A stretch of DNA of 64,000 nucleotides from Rhodotorula mucilaginosa (taxonomy: Eukaryota > Basidiomycota > Microbotryomycetes > Sporidiobolales > Sporidiobolaceae): contig CP137872.1 of the NCBI GenBank assembly GCA_034406715.1, forward strand, positions 372,001-436,000, given 5' to 3'. This document shows positions 10,119 to 20,802 of this stretch, in pieces. The notes under the pieces were generated by a model. The model saw only the letters and a list, made by a program, of their open reading frames with translations, made no database searches and was not told the origin of the DNA. A program made the position numbers and the translations under genes. Each line of letters opens with the position of its first letter. The stretch's first letter is position 1.

Positions 10119-12415
10119 ATGGAGCAAGACGGTGCTTCAGCCTATGGCAGGTACTCAGACTCGGGCTACACGAGCGAGCCTTCACGCTGTCAGTCCCCTC
10201 GCCCCCCTCCTCCACTCACCTCTCGGTTGACTGACCTCGGACAGCGCGACAACAGCTCTCGGCCACTCGCAAGCGCCTCCAGATGATAGCTACGACCTCC
10301 AGCGCCGGCCTCGACGCGCGACCCGCCGCACACGAAGCTCCCTGAACGCAGTGGCGGACCAGTTGACTGAACAACTCGTCGAGACGGCCGACGCCCTCGT
10401 CCACCCCGCCGGTCAGCCCACTAGGACCCGTGGAACGAGTCGCGGCGTCAAGACTTCGATCATCCAGCCGGTGCCGAGGCGCTCTCAGCGCGGTACCACG
10501 CCGCCGTCCCTGGTCGGGGCTGCACCCTTCGAGAGGGAATCCCGTCCGCTTCCGGCGCACAGCTCCGGCCCCAGCAGAGTGCGAAGCGTGACCTCGACTT
10601 CGACGATGCCTGACTGGTCCGAGGACGACGACGCGAGCGGCAACGACGACATGGACGAAGCGCCCGTCCGCCTGACCCAGATCGTGTCCCCCCGAACCGG
10701 CAAGACTCGCACGATCGTGCGCAAACCTGCAGCAGAACTCCTAACGATGACGACGACGACGAGTGTTTCCACCAGCGTCGGAGAGCTCCAACTACCGTCT
10801 TTCATGCTCTCGAACCAGGTTACAGCCCGTTTTCCTCGTAACTCTGCCGTCCTTCTCGCGCGAAAACTGACCGCCACCTCGCAGTCGACGAAGGCGAGAC
10901 AGCAGCAAACGTACTCGCCTCCGCCGAAATGGCTTGCTGCGGCCTTGTCCGGCACCACGAACTCCGAACAAAGCGCTCCTAGTCGGCCTGGCGCATTCGA
11001 CAGCTTTCCGACATCGAGACCAGCTGCGCTTGATTCGATGCCTGCGAACGGGACGCTCGGCTCCTCGATCGACGAGAACGATAGCAACAGCGACAGCGAC
11101 AAGCACGCGCAATACAACGCCTTCGTCAGCTCGCCCACCTCCAGGCACGACACCTTCCGAACGGCGGCCCCCGAGCCCGCTCAGCTTCTTGCCCGCTCAG
11201 CGCCGAGTCCGCTCCCGTTCTCGCTCCCGGGTCATCTGCCTCATCATCAAGACGCTGCCTCTTCGCCCTCCGACTTGACTTCGATGAGCCGCTTCACGCC
11301 TCCGACGAGCGTCACGCCCTTGTATGAAGCGCAGATGCTCCGTGCCCCGCCGCACGCGTACGCTTTCGCCGCGGAGGAGGGTGTCTTCTCGCCTTTGAGG
11401 AGCGGTTCGTGGCTCGCTCAGCAGTCTTTGGGACACCTCTTTCTGGACGACAGCTTCAGCGGCGGCAGCGACAACGATCGGCACGTTCACTATGATCCGA
11501 ATCTGTCGAGTTGGGACGAACCCGAACGCGCTCGTCTCGATGAAGGACAGCCTTCCGCCTCCAGAGCTTGGCAACAAGTCCGCCGTCCGTCTATCAACTA
11601 TCCTCAGTTCGATCACGAAACCGTGCCTACTGCTCTTGAGGGAGGACAATACCCAGCCCTGCCTCCTCGGAACATGCAAAACTCGATGTCTCGGCCTTTA
11701 CATTCACGCGAAACTCCGTCTCCCAATCCGCAGCAGGTGAGCCCGCTCAACATGGTCCTCGCCCGAAGACGAGCTGCAGAAAAAACGGTGACCGCGGTGC
11801 TCCGCACGTCAGATGGTGCAGGAACTCGCGCGGGCGCGTCGAGTAGCCAAGCTCGAGGAAGCTGCGGCAGAAGTCGTCGGACCGATGTCGCCGCTTCTGT
11901 TCATTCGGAACCCGGACCGCCCGGACGTTCCCCCTCTTGCGGCGTCCCTAGCTGCTGCTGCTGCGGAGGAGGAGGACCGCTTCTCGCCTCTGCCTTTGCC
12001 GCCCATACGTTCTCTTTCAAGCGCCTCGGAGGAGGAAGTCTCGGCGAACGGTGCCGCATCGACGTACGAGCGTCGCCATTTCCAGACTCCAGAGCCTCGT
12101 CTTCCCAGCTTCTTCTCCTCCTTTGCGACGCAACCTCATCACAACGCTGCTGCTGCTGTACCGAACAGTCGACCTACGTCTACCAGCTCGTATCTTCCCG
12201 AGTCCGGCGTGCCTTTGACGGTCAATTTGCGGTTCGAGGGCGAGGATGATCGTGCTCATGGCGACGACTCCTTCGCGGTGCACGAGCCCGCGGACGAGGA
12301 CTCTACCGACGTCAAAGACTCTGGTGCGGGTAGGACGGCTGTAGAGCCATCTGCCAAGCCGGCGTCCCCGAGTCGGACCGACCTCCCGTTCACGATCTAC
12401 GAAGACTCGGACTGA
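10119..12415 (+). CDS. Disordered protein of unknown function
   Basis: A three-exon model: ATG at 10119, an intron 10151-10244 (GTACTC donor, CTGAC branch-like site, ACAG acceptor), a long exon to 11736, an intron 11737-11812 (GTGAGC...GTCAG), then an exon to the TGA at 12413-12415. The product is about 715 residues, mostly Ser/Pro/Ala-rich and probably disordered. It includes an early acidic patch (WSEDDDASGNDDMDEAP), a basic stretch (RRPRRATRRTRSS), a short helix-forming segment MVQELARARRVAKLEEAAAE after intron 2, and the C-terminal end LPFTIYEDSD. I recognise no enzymatic domain. The second intron is well supported because it joins two long open frames in phase. The first exon is less certain. 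Its tight divergent pairing with the tubulin gene is suggestive only. Confidence 0.65.
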
Positions 12416-12519
12416 TGAGACTCAATAGAAGATCGCTCGTAGCTTTCCTCTCGCTTGCTCGCTCCCCTGCATTCCGTTGCTAAGAAGAGTTGTTCCTGCT
12501 TTTCTCATCAGAACGGAAA

Positions 12520-13866
12520 TCACTTCTTTGGCAGACCGTACGTGCTCGAGAGGCGAGCCTGCAAGTGCTCGTCGGCCGTCAAGTCCGTGCCCGGCTTGAC
12601 TCCCTTGCGATTCATCCGCGCGAGATCATCTGCCAAGTAGGGATTCAGCATTGTGAGAAAGAGGGCGAGCTCTTGCAAGGGGACGACGCACTTTCGCTGA
12701 TCGAAGTCACGTCGACGCAAGTCTTGAGGCTCGCGGTCGGCGTCGGCTGATTGAACCATGCGATCGAGAAGCGCTCGGCAATGCCCTCTGCTGGCACGGG
12801 CGTGGGAAGCACCACCTGCGCAGAAGAAAAGGACCAAGTCAAGGGGCAACTCTCGGACGATCAAGCAACTCTCGAGGAGTAAGTGAAGTACCCGATGCAA
12901 CGTCGACTTGAAGCGCGCGCCACTCCAGAGCTCGAGCGCGTCTCCAACATTGACCAACAGCGCATCGTCCACCATGCCCGTATCGCGCCAGACTCCCCCC
13001 TCGAGCGGTTCCGAAGGGGGCAAGATCTGCAAACCTTCGCCGCCGTTCTTGCGCTGGAACAGCAGGGTGAGCGACCCATAGTCCGAGTGGGCACCCGCGC
13101 GATTGGGTTCGACGTTGGCGCCGCCTGGGATTGCGGGATAGTGCAGGAAGCGCAAGATCGAACGCGAGTCGGGACCTTCATGGTGTTGTGAAGAGAAGAA
13201 GTCTTGCGGGAGCTGCGCGGGCTCGTGTGAGTCAACATAGCCTGGACGCTTTAACGAGATCTGCCGCAAGACAAAGCCGCAGCCCACCTCGAGCGCGACG
13301 GCGAAAGCAACGAGCAAGCGCTGGCAAAACTCAAAGCAGCGATGCTGAAAGTCGGCGAGCTCGGCTGCGTGCGCTGCCAAGAGGCTCGGGAGCGGTTGCG
13401 TAGCTTCGGGGACAGGTCCCGGGCGGATGTATCCGGTATTGAAGCCCTCCTTGAGATCTGGCGCCGGTTTCGAGGGATCGAGGCTGGACTCGGAGAAGCG
13501 CTCAGTACAGCGGTCGAGCTCTGGACGAAATTAACGGCAATCGCCTCGGGCGCCTACCTCTCCTGCGACACTTTCGTGTAGCCCTTGTTGTCGGCGTATG
13601 CACAGCGTGCCTTTTCAGCTTCGGTCTCGTCGCGGAAAAAGCGTTCTGCAGCAAGAGACCCGGATCAGCTCGTCCTTGCTCGGCACGGCGCTCGGCATCT
13701 GCTTACCAGACAGCTCAAACATCCTCTCTGCTTGTTCTTCGAGTCCGTGTCCGCGAATGAAGAGGAATCCGGTCGAGCCGAGAGCGTCCGAGATGGCGGC
13801 AGCGAGTTTGTGCGGGTCTTCGAGGTGCCGGACGTCGACGACCGAGACAGCTCCGGAATGCTCCAT
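12520..13866 (-). CDS. 2-oxoglutarate/Fe(II)-dependent dioxygenase (IPNS-like)
   Basis: A cytosolic-type oxygenase of the isopenicillin-N-synthase/flavanone-hydroxylase family; its substrate cannot be read from sequence. The N-terminal DIOX_N region reads AISDALGSTGFLFIRGHGL, then ERFFRDETEAEKARCAYADN and KGYTKVSQE. The catalytic part has RSILRFLHYP, the iron-ligand motif AHSDYGSLTLLFQ (His-x-Asp), LQILPP, LLVNVGDALELWSGARFKST with the distal His in STLHR, and ERFSIAWF carrying the Arg that binds 2-oxoglutarate. The C-terminus is TADEHLQARLSSTYGLPKK. Several introns are resolvable by phase, including one directly after ELS (GTAAGC donor) and a 62 nt intron (GTGCGT...TTGGCAG) near the C-terminus that restores the frame. 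It is head-to-head with DcpS across 126 bp. The gene appears intact. Confidence 0.88.
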
Positions 13867-13992
13867 CTTATCGTCCGTGTCTGTGCTCGTCTTGCACCTG
13901 CACAGAGTGATCCGAGGTAGAGCAAGACGAGAGTCTCAGGCGAGAACTTGCGCGTGAAAGCGGGTTGACGACAACAACTCAGTTCGGCCGTG
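13867..13992. promoter_or_regulatory. Divergent promoter, oxygenase / DcpS
   Basis: 126 bp lie between the oxygenase start (minus) and the DcpS start (plus). Both promoters and leaders must share or overlap this interval. No obvious TATA box is visible. Confidence 0.5.
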
Positions 13993-15434
13993 ATGGGGAC
14001 CGCAGCAGGATCGAGTACTCCGACCTTCTCGTCCGCTCAGGCTCTCCTGGCAACGTTCGAGTTTGAGCGCCTCTTGAGCGAGGGTGCGTCTTCCCTCTTC
14101 CCCCACTTGAAGGGCACCACACACCAGCCTCGCCACCCAAACTAACCGTAGAGACGTTGCCGTGCAGATCCTAGGGCGCTCTCAGTCTATATCCTTGGCA
14201 CCGCGCGACCGGAACAGGCTCCGGCCAAAGTCCCGTGCATCCTCAAGCTCGAAAAGACGCCGTACGCACCGGGCGAAGCACAAGCGCTCACCTCGCCCGA
14301 CGCCTGGAGCAAGATCGAGACGGTGCGCGGACCATGAAAGAGCACAGTCGATGGATGGGCAGAGCGCGCTGACCGATCAGCCCATGCTACAGGTGACGGC
14401 CAACGACATTTACTCGACTTCGCTCGCTTGGTTCGCTGCGGGTCGCTCCACCGCCGACGTTCAAATATCGTCTATATGCCCAGCAACTGAAAAGGTTAGC
14501 ATCGATTAGACACCGCCAATCTCTACCGCAGCTGATGTTGAATTCCTCGCCCATCCTCTGAACAGCACATCAAAAAGTACAGCGTGCAAGTCTCGAGGCT
14601 CGTCCGCGAAACGCCAGAGGTCTACGAAAGAGTGGTCAAGCCATACGTCGACAGCATCTCTCCTTCTTCAATCAGCTGGGTCTACAACATCCTCGATGGC
14701 ACGGCGGAAGCCGAAAATGTTCTCCATCGGGATGACGACCCCGAGACTGGCTTTGTCTTGACGCCGGATCTGTGCGTCGCGACCCTTCGCCCTCCCTTTC
14801 CGATCTGCTGCTGCAAGTCTGACTATCCTTGCCCCGCACAGGAAATGGGACCAAAAGACCATGTCGGCGCTCTACTTGCTCGTCCTGACGCAGGACCGAT
14901 CGATCCGCTCCCTCCGAGACCTTCGCGCGCGCCACCTCCCGCTCCTACGCAACATTCGCACCGAGTGCGAACGCGTCGCCCGGGAAAAGTACGGGCTTGA
15001 TGCCGGCGAGCTGCGCTTCTTTGTGCACTATCAGCCAACGTACTGTGCGTTTTCCCGTTCGGCGCTGTCACGTCGCGCCATAAAGTGCCCGGCAGTGTGC
15101 TGACACCGGCTAGCTTCCGTCGACATGCCTGCAGACCATTTCCATGTCCACGTCGTGAGTTATTGTCGATGTGACCGCCCCAATCTCGTCTTTGCCAAGT
15201 TGACCGCGTCGCCCTTCGCAGGTCCACCTTTCCTATGTCTCCTTCAGTGGCATCACGGTCGGACAAGCGCACCTCCTCGACGACGTGATCGACGCGCTCG
15301 AGCTCGAACTCGAAGCGACGCAAGCCGGCGGACCGACTCCGCTCCAGAGCTGGTTCGAGCGGAAAACGTTCACCTACTCGCTCGGCGTCCAACACCCTCT
15401 GTACGCTCTCCTGACAGCTGGGGGCTCTGCATAA
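13993..15434 (+). CDS. DCS1: Scavenger mRNA decapping enzyme DcpS
   Basis: DcpS hydrolyses the m7GpppN cap fragment left after 3'-5' mRNA decay. The start ATG at 13993 opens FEFERLLSEG of the swapped N-terminal domain. Later exons give ALSVYILGTARPEQAPAKVP, SLAWFAAGRSTADVQ, HIKKYSVQVSRLVRETPEVY, SISWVYNILDGTAEAE, and KWDQKTMSALYLLVLTQDRS, the classic DcpS WD block. The catalytic histidine triad is YYHFHVHVVHLSY, with one intron just before it and one inside it. The protein ends FTYSLGVQHPLYALLTAGGS and stops at TAA 15432-15434. Introns of about 50-110 nt follow the donors GTGCGTC (after LLSEG) and GTGCGCG (after KIET), among others. The length fits the family's usual 330-370 residues. Confidence 0.93.
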
Positions 15435-15621
15435 GACGCTGCTGTAGCGAGTAGATGTTGGTGCGAGAGAAGCTCGAAGGATTGCAATGCGAGATTAGGC
15501 CACTCGGGCTACTGGATTAACTAATAGTTTGCTATGCGAGGCGGAGTAATTAGGCCACCGTGATGATATAGTGAGGATACTAGAATAGATGTTTGAAATG
15601 CCAAGACGACGGAAAAGTGGT

Positions 15622-16843
15622 TTAGACAGTAGCAGTCGGGACCTCCTTGGTCTGCTCGACGGCGGGGGCGGGAGCGGCACTCGAGTCTTCGGCCACCGGC
15701 GCCGGCGCAGCCTTCTCGTTGATCGACGGACGAGTGCTCGACGCGGCCGTGGTCGATTCCTCGTTATGCAGCGGGGTCTCGAGCGGGCCGGCGACGTCGG
15801 GACCGTACTTGAGCGTCTTGCGCGCGGCGATCGAGACGAGGACGAGCGAGATGGCGGTCGAGAGGAAGGCGATCCAGCCGACGATGACGTACGACTTGAT
15901 CGGCGTTTGGGACGAGTAGGCGAGCGACTCGCCCATCGATTTGAGGATTTGGTTGATCAAGGACGAAGGGATGCCGGGAGCGGAAACGACGCCCGACTTG
16001 GTGGCGCAGTAGTACTTTTGCGCCCGGCCTGGCGTCAGTGATGGAGGTCCAGCTGGCTGAGAGGATATATAATGAAACTCACGGTGGCGGGGATCAGGGT
16101 TCCGAGGAAGAAGCACAGGACAAAGACGAAGAGACCCTCCTTGATCCGGACGGAGCGGAGCGTCTCGGCGCGAGCGGGCTTGACAAGGGTCCAGACGAGC
16201 ATGCCGAGGCAAAGGAGAGTCGAGACGGCCTGTTGAGAGATGCCTGGTCAGCATGGTCGACAGGCGAATTTCTAATCAAGGGGACATTACGCACAGCAGC
16301 GGCAGTGACGGCGCCACCGACGGCGAACGCGTCGTTCAGGTCGAGCGAAGCACCCGGGAGAGTGTGCTTGGCGAGGTCCTGCTTGTCATGACCGCTGCAA
16401 AGGAAAACACCGCGTGCGAGTCAGATCAGCGAAACGGACCACGGGAACGACCGGCAGCCACAACGCGAGCAGCGGGAGAGAACGTACTAGCTCAACGACC
16501 AGGCAGCGAGACCAATCTCGGTGATGCAGAGTGCCGTAGTGAGCAGGAAGAAGGTGATGCTACGGATGTCGAGGCCAGTGCAAGCGACAGTCAGCAATGA
16601 AGCTCCTGCCCATCCAAGGTCACAGGTCACAGCGTCCTGTGCGTAAGAGCATTGCGAGAGGTAGCCACCGGTCTTGCTGTGGTCTGCAGTCGCTCCCGGC
16701 CGCGCTGATCCGCCTTCAAAGCGTGTTGGGGCAAACCCGCATGGCGGCAGGAAGGAGCCGCACTCGCGCCGGGAGGGACTCCGCACTGCAGGATGCGGCG
16801 AAGAGGACGAAAGGACGACGCACCGTGCCCAGCGGAGATACAT
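15622..16843 (-). CDS. Four-helix MARVEL-like membrane protein
   Basis: The spliced reading begins MYLRWARITFFLLTTALCIT on a 20 nt first exon (16824-16843) followed by a 264 nt intron with a GTGCGT donor, a GCTGACT branch-like site and a CCGTAG acceptor. Four hydrophobic helices follow: ITFFLLTTALCITEIGLAA, AVTAAAVAVSTLLCLGMLVW, GLFVFVLCFFLGTLIPAT and SYVIVGWIAFLSTAISLVLV. An extracytosolic-type loop between helices 3 and 4 holds KYYCATKSGVV. The cytosolic tail is Ala/Pro/Glu-rich. This short N-terminus plus four helices matches many uncharacterised basidiomycete MARVEL-like proteins, which are probably plasma-membrane or vesicle proteins. The function is unknown. The first exon is my best splice solution, not proven. 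Confidence 0.72.
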
Positions 16844-17896
16844 GCTGTCGTCTGTGGTGGTCGCAAGGCGGTCGTTAGGGAGGAAAGAAGAGCAAGAGCA
16901 GCAATGTGGCACACAGCAGGAAAATGCTCAGAGCTTAATGGAGATCGCGCTCGAGCGTGGAGGCGGTCCTCCAGAAAGTTGCGAGCGGAGCCGGGGAGCG
17001 GAGGCGGAAGAAAATGTCTCATCGCCAAATGAAGTCTGGAGTCGGTCGGTCTGTCGCCCGCCTCGGGGCTGGCGGGACGGCGAGTGTGCATGCGGCACCC
17101 GCGCACAGTATATATGGGTTGTATGGAGCTGTGCAAGGGCCGGTGGACACGCTGCGAAGTCGTGTTGGATCCGCGTGATGCAGAAAGTGAAAGTTTCTAG
17201 TTTCTGCAGAACCGGCTGCACGCAGGCGATGTGAACTGACTGCTGAGCCGGGCACGTAGCATCGGGAGATGCGAATGTCCTGGCAGATTGTAGAGCGCTG
17301 TCGTGTTGTGAAGGCTCAAGCAGACGGCGGCAAGCGAGCCTCCAGGATTGCCGAGGTGAGACGGTTTAGGTCAAGACATGGCCTCTTGCCGGCGCAGTCG
17401 AGCGCATCGTCGTCTTACGGTGAAAGTCGTTCACAGATCCGCGAGGCCCGTGAGACTTAGGCTCATGCAAGCCGAGTCGAGTTTGGCGAGGGATTCGGGC
17501 GACACGTTGACGGTCAGGGGAAGGGAATGGCGCGATGGCGGGTGTCGCGAGGAGGCAAAGCTGCGCAAGGGGCCGGCGTTGACAAGCTGACCCGTCGTCG
17601 AAAGCAAGAAGCAGCGGCAGGCGCACATATGGCGGAGTGCGAGTGACTACATAGAGACCAGAGCGTGTGGCTCTCGTTTTCCGCTGCGGTTGCGGTTGCT
17701 GGGGGTGGCGGTGCAAGCGAGCCCAGTGCCACGTGTCACGCGGAAGCGATCGAAAACAATCGCCCGCAGCTGAAATTCTGCCTCGCGAACAAGGCGAACC
17801 GCATCTCATCTCTGTCCACACCGCACGCTCATACACTCGGCAGTGCTAGCAGTGGACAGGCGCACAAGCTGCGAAACAGGGCACCGAACGTTCGTC
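16844..17896. other. Long divergent intergenic region with TATA-like site
   Basis: About 1.05 kb between the start of the MARVEL-like gene (minus) and the start of the DUF3431 gene (plus). A TATA-like GTATATAT lies at 17108-17115. It reads ATATATAC on the minus strand, 265 bp upstream of that gene's proposed start, so a leader intron or long leader would be needed if it is used. Open frames on both strands show no domain. Confidence 0.55.
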
Positions 17897-20606
17897 ATGA
17901 AGCGCAGCTCGAGCGAAGAGGCTCGTTCGCCTGCGCCGTCGTTGTCGTCAGATCTGCATCGCGATCTGCGTCCGCCGACAAACGAAGCCAGCAGGGGCAG
18001 CAGCAGCACTGCAGGTCGACACGATACAGTCCCGAAACATCACCTCGAGCCGCATCACCACCGCAGGCGGTCGGCGGCGGCAATCCTGCCCGGCCAAGTC
18101 TTGCTCGTCGTCCTCTCTGTTTGGTCAAGCCGACAGCACGAATACGCAGCCAACGCCCCGTCGAGCCACTTGACAGCTCTCCCCGTCGCACACTTTGCTG
18201 TCCTCGCCGTCACCGTCACCGGATGGTCGCTCTGGACCGGTCGGAGGAAGAGGACACCGCCGGCTGCGGCAATCGCAGCGGCTCGAGCGAGCGATTCGAA
18301 CAGCGCAGGAACGGCGGAGGCAGCACCGCGCACAGCCACGGCAGGTGCTCAGCGCAAGAGGGCGTGGCTTGCCGGAGCTACGGCGGCAGTTGCAGCGACG
18401 GTCCGTGGGCTGCAGGCAACGAAGGATAGTTCAGAAGGGGAACCGCGGTTGACGGACGCGCTCGAGGTGCGCCTTTCCTCTGCTTGCGCTCGTGTACCAG
18501 TACTTCGCTGACATATCTTGTACAGATCTTTGCCGTGCCGAGTCTGCTCGCGTTGATGCTCGCGCTGCGACCTCGCCTCCTCCATCCACAGAATTGGGCG
18601 TCTCTGCGGTCCAGTCGCACTGTCTTCACCTTTGTCGGCCTCACGTTCCTCCTCGCCTTTCTCCTCATCGGCACCCCGCTACGCGCATCCAACGTCGGCG
18701 TGTCCCTCGCTCGGAGCGTGTTGGAGGCTGGCGTGGCGCTTCTCGCCAAAGACGGCCTCAGCGGGGAAGGGTGTGCTACCCACTTCTTGCAGCACGCCAG
18801 CGTCGTGAGTGTGTTTGTTCGTTAAGTTGACGTAAACAGGAAGACTGACTATCTGCCACCCCGACAGAGCGCTCTCGGTTTCGCCTTGTTGTCCCTGCCT
18901 CTTGTTCGCGGATTCGCATCCGGTTCGCCACCGACCCTCCTTGCCAGTCTCGCCGCCGCTTCATCCTCGGGACTACTCGTGTCGACTGTTGCGACCTCCA
19001 TAGCCTTTGTCGCCGTCCTCGCGACCTCGTCGAGTGCCATCACGCCCCTGCTGGCGCTCTTCCCTCGTAACCTTGTGCTCCTCGTCCCGGAAATGGGTCG
19101 TCGCTCCCAGGCGGTCTATCGGATGCCCTGGACGCAGCTCGGATTGCTGTACCTCGCCGGCACTGCAGCATCAATATGGACCAACGAGGACATTTCGTCC
19201 ATTTTGCCGAGTCGGTGGCTCCGCATTCCGCAGGCAGAAGAAGCAGAGACGTTCGATCTCGAAGGCGACGCCTCGCGCCCGTCGACGCCCCCGCCATTGT
19301 ACCGCAGCCAATCGGACGACCACTCGCTTCACTCCCATCCGGCAAACCGGTCCGGCAAATCCTCCTCCCTCTTCAGCCTCAGCCTCGTCCCGTTCTTGCC
19401 GCTCGTCCTTCAGATGGTCTTGTCGCCGCTGTCAGCCCCCGACTTTCGCAAATCGTGCGCCTACCTCCCCGCGTCCCTTCGCGCTTCAGTCTGCCCGCTC
19501 GTGATCCCTTCGACCAATCCTCGCACGGTCGATCTCGTAATCGCGTACTATGACGAGGATTTCGACCGCACGCGCGCGCACATTGCTAACTTGCGCGCGT
19601 CTCCGTTCGTCGCCGCGCGGGAACAGCGCGTCATCATCTACAACAAGGGACCGCAACTAGAGCCGACCTTGCGGACGAGCCTCAATCTGACGTCCGACGA
19701 CGAGGTTGTGCCGCTTCCGAACCTTGGACGAGAAGGTGCCACCTATCTCAGCGTGCGCTCTCCTTAGACGAGCTTTTTGCGCCGAGTTTAGTCTCGCTGA
19801 CCTGTTCAAGACTCTCTGTCCCGTAGCACATCCTCCTCCACTACAACACGACCGCCGCCAGCCTCATGCCCGATTGGCCCTCGCCGCCCCCTCCTCCACC
19901 GCCTCTCGCCGCTCCGGCCTCACACCTACGCCGCCGCGTCCTCGCCGATGTGACGTACTTTTTCCAACCTCACCTCGCGTGGGAGGGCGTCGCCGGTCCG
20001 CGCTTGGCTAAAGTGACGGACAATGTCGGGTTTGTGCACTTTGGACCCCTCGTGAGGTTGGAATGCGGACACGACATCCGCGTCGATATCAAGCTGCCGG
20101 TAAGGGCCTCGAGTGGCGGACGGATTCAAAGCCGTTGACACGAGCATTTCAAGCTGATAAATGTGATCCTTCTGCGTTTGGCAGATGAACGCCGAATTGT
20201 GGAACATCTTTCGCGGCGAATTGTGCCGACCCCAGGTTGGACAACTTGTGAGTCCCCGATGGTTGCGATCTTACACGAAAACATAAGCATAGAGACTGAC
20301 TTCCCCCTTCTGCCATCGATTCGTCAGGGAGGCTGGTCCGCCCAATTCGCCGTCACGAAGCGGCGCATCCTCGCGAACCCGTACGAGCGGTACGCGTACG
20401 TCTCGTCGTTGCTCGAAGCGCCCGCCGATCACTGGATCCACAACCAGTGGGGGCCGAACGATTCCGGCGGACCTTCGAACCCGGCGTTCGGGCACGCGGT
20501 CGAGCGCGCGTGGCCGTTCATGTTTGGGTGTGCGGACGCCAAGTTGGTCGAGACTTGCCCGGACGAGGAGAGCGACCCGCTCAAGTGCCAGTGCTTTGAC
20601 GATTGA
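17897..20606 (+). CDS. Polytopic membrane protein with C-terminal DUF3431 domain
   Basis: The N-terminal exons encode a charged tail (MKRSSSEEARS...) and then a series of hydrophobic segments: LLVVLSVW, TALPVAHFAVLAVTVTGWSL, IFAVPSLLALMLALRP, TVFTFVGLTFLLAFLLIGTP, LGFALLSLPLVRGFASG, STVATSIAFVAVLATSS, LGLLYLAGTAASIW and LVPFLPLVLQMVLSPL. The C-terminal part is DUF3431: DLVIAYYDEDFDRTRAHIAN, RVIIYNKGP, VVPLPNLGREGATYLHILLH, DVTYFFQPHLAWEGVAGPRL, GGWSAQFAVTKRRILANPYE and HAVERAWPFMFG. DUF3431 proteins are fungal, glycosyltransferase-like in context and biochemically undefined. The usual family member is a small protein with a single anchor, so a multi-helix N-terminal half is unusual. Introns lie near 18468-18525, 18805-18867, 19740-19827, 20100-20185 and 20240-20328. 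The stop is TGA at 20604-20606. Confidence 0.82.
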
Positions 20607-20710
20607 GAATAGAGGCTCACACAGTATAGACGAGCGCCCCCACTTCCCTGTTGTTCTACTCCTGTATCTGCGAAGAAACGCGTCTTCTTGCCTTGTCATC
20701 TGCGGGACCA

Positions 20711-20731
20711 CTCGCTCGCTCGCTCGCTCGC
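20711..20731 (+). repeat. (CTCG)5 microsatellite
   Basis: Five perfect CTCG units plus one C lie between the stops of the DUF3431 gene and the convergent phosphatase gene. This is a simple repeat, likely length-variable. Confidence 0.9.
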
Positions 20732-20802
20732 AACGCTTTAAAGTCTATTCGTTCGCCAAATTGCTCTTCTATACGGCCGAACCTTCTCTAGGCCGGGACG
20801 GT

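Noticed and set aside
12645-12842. Apparent frameshift near the C-terminus of the oxygenase
   Set aside because: A 62 nt intron with a GTGCGT donor and TTGGCAG acceptor joins the two frames in phase, so the gene need not be broken.
16627-17136. 169-codon minus-strand frame starting MHTRRPASPEAG
   Set aside because: It overlaps the proposed first intron and leader of the MARVEL-like gene and shows no domain; probably chance.
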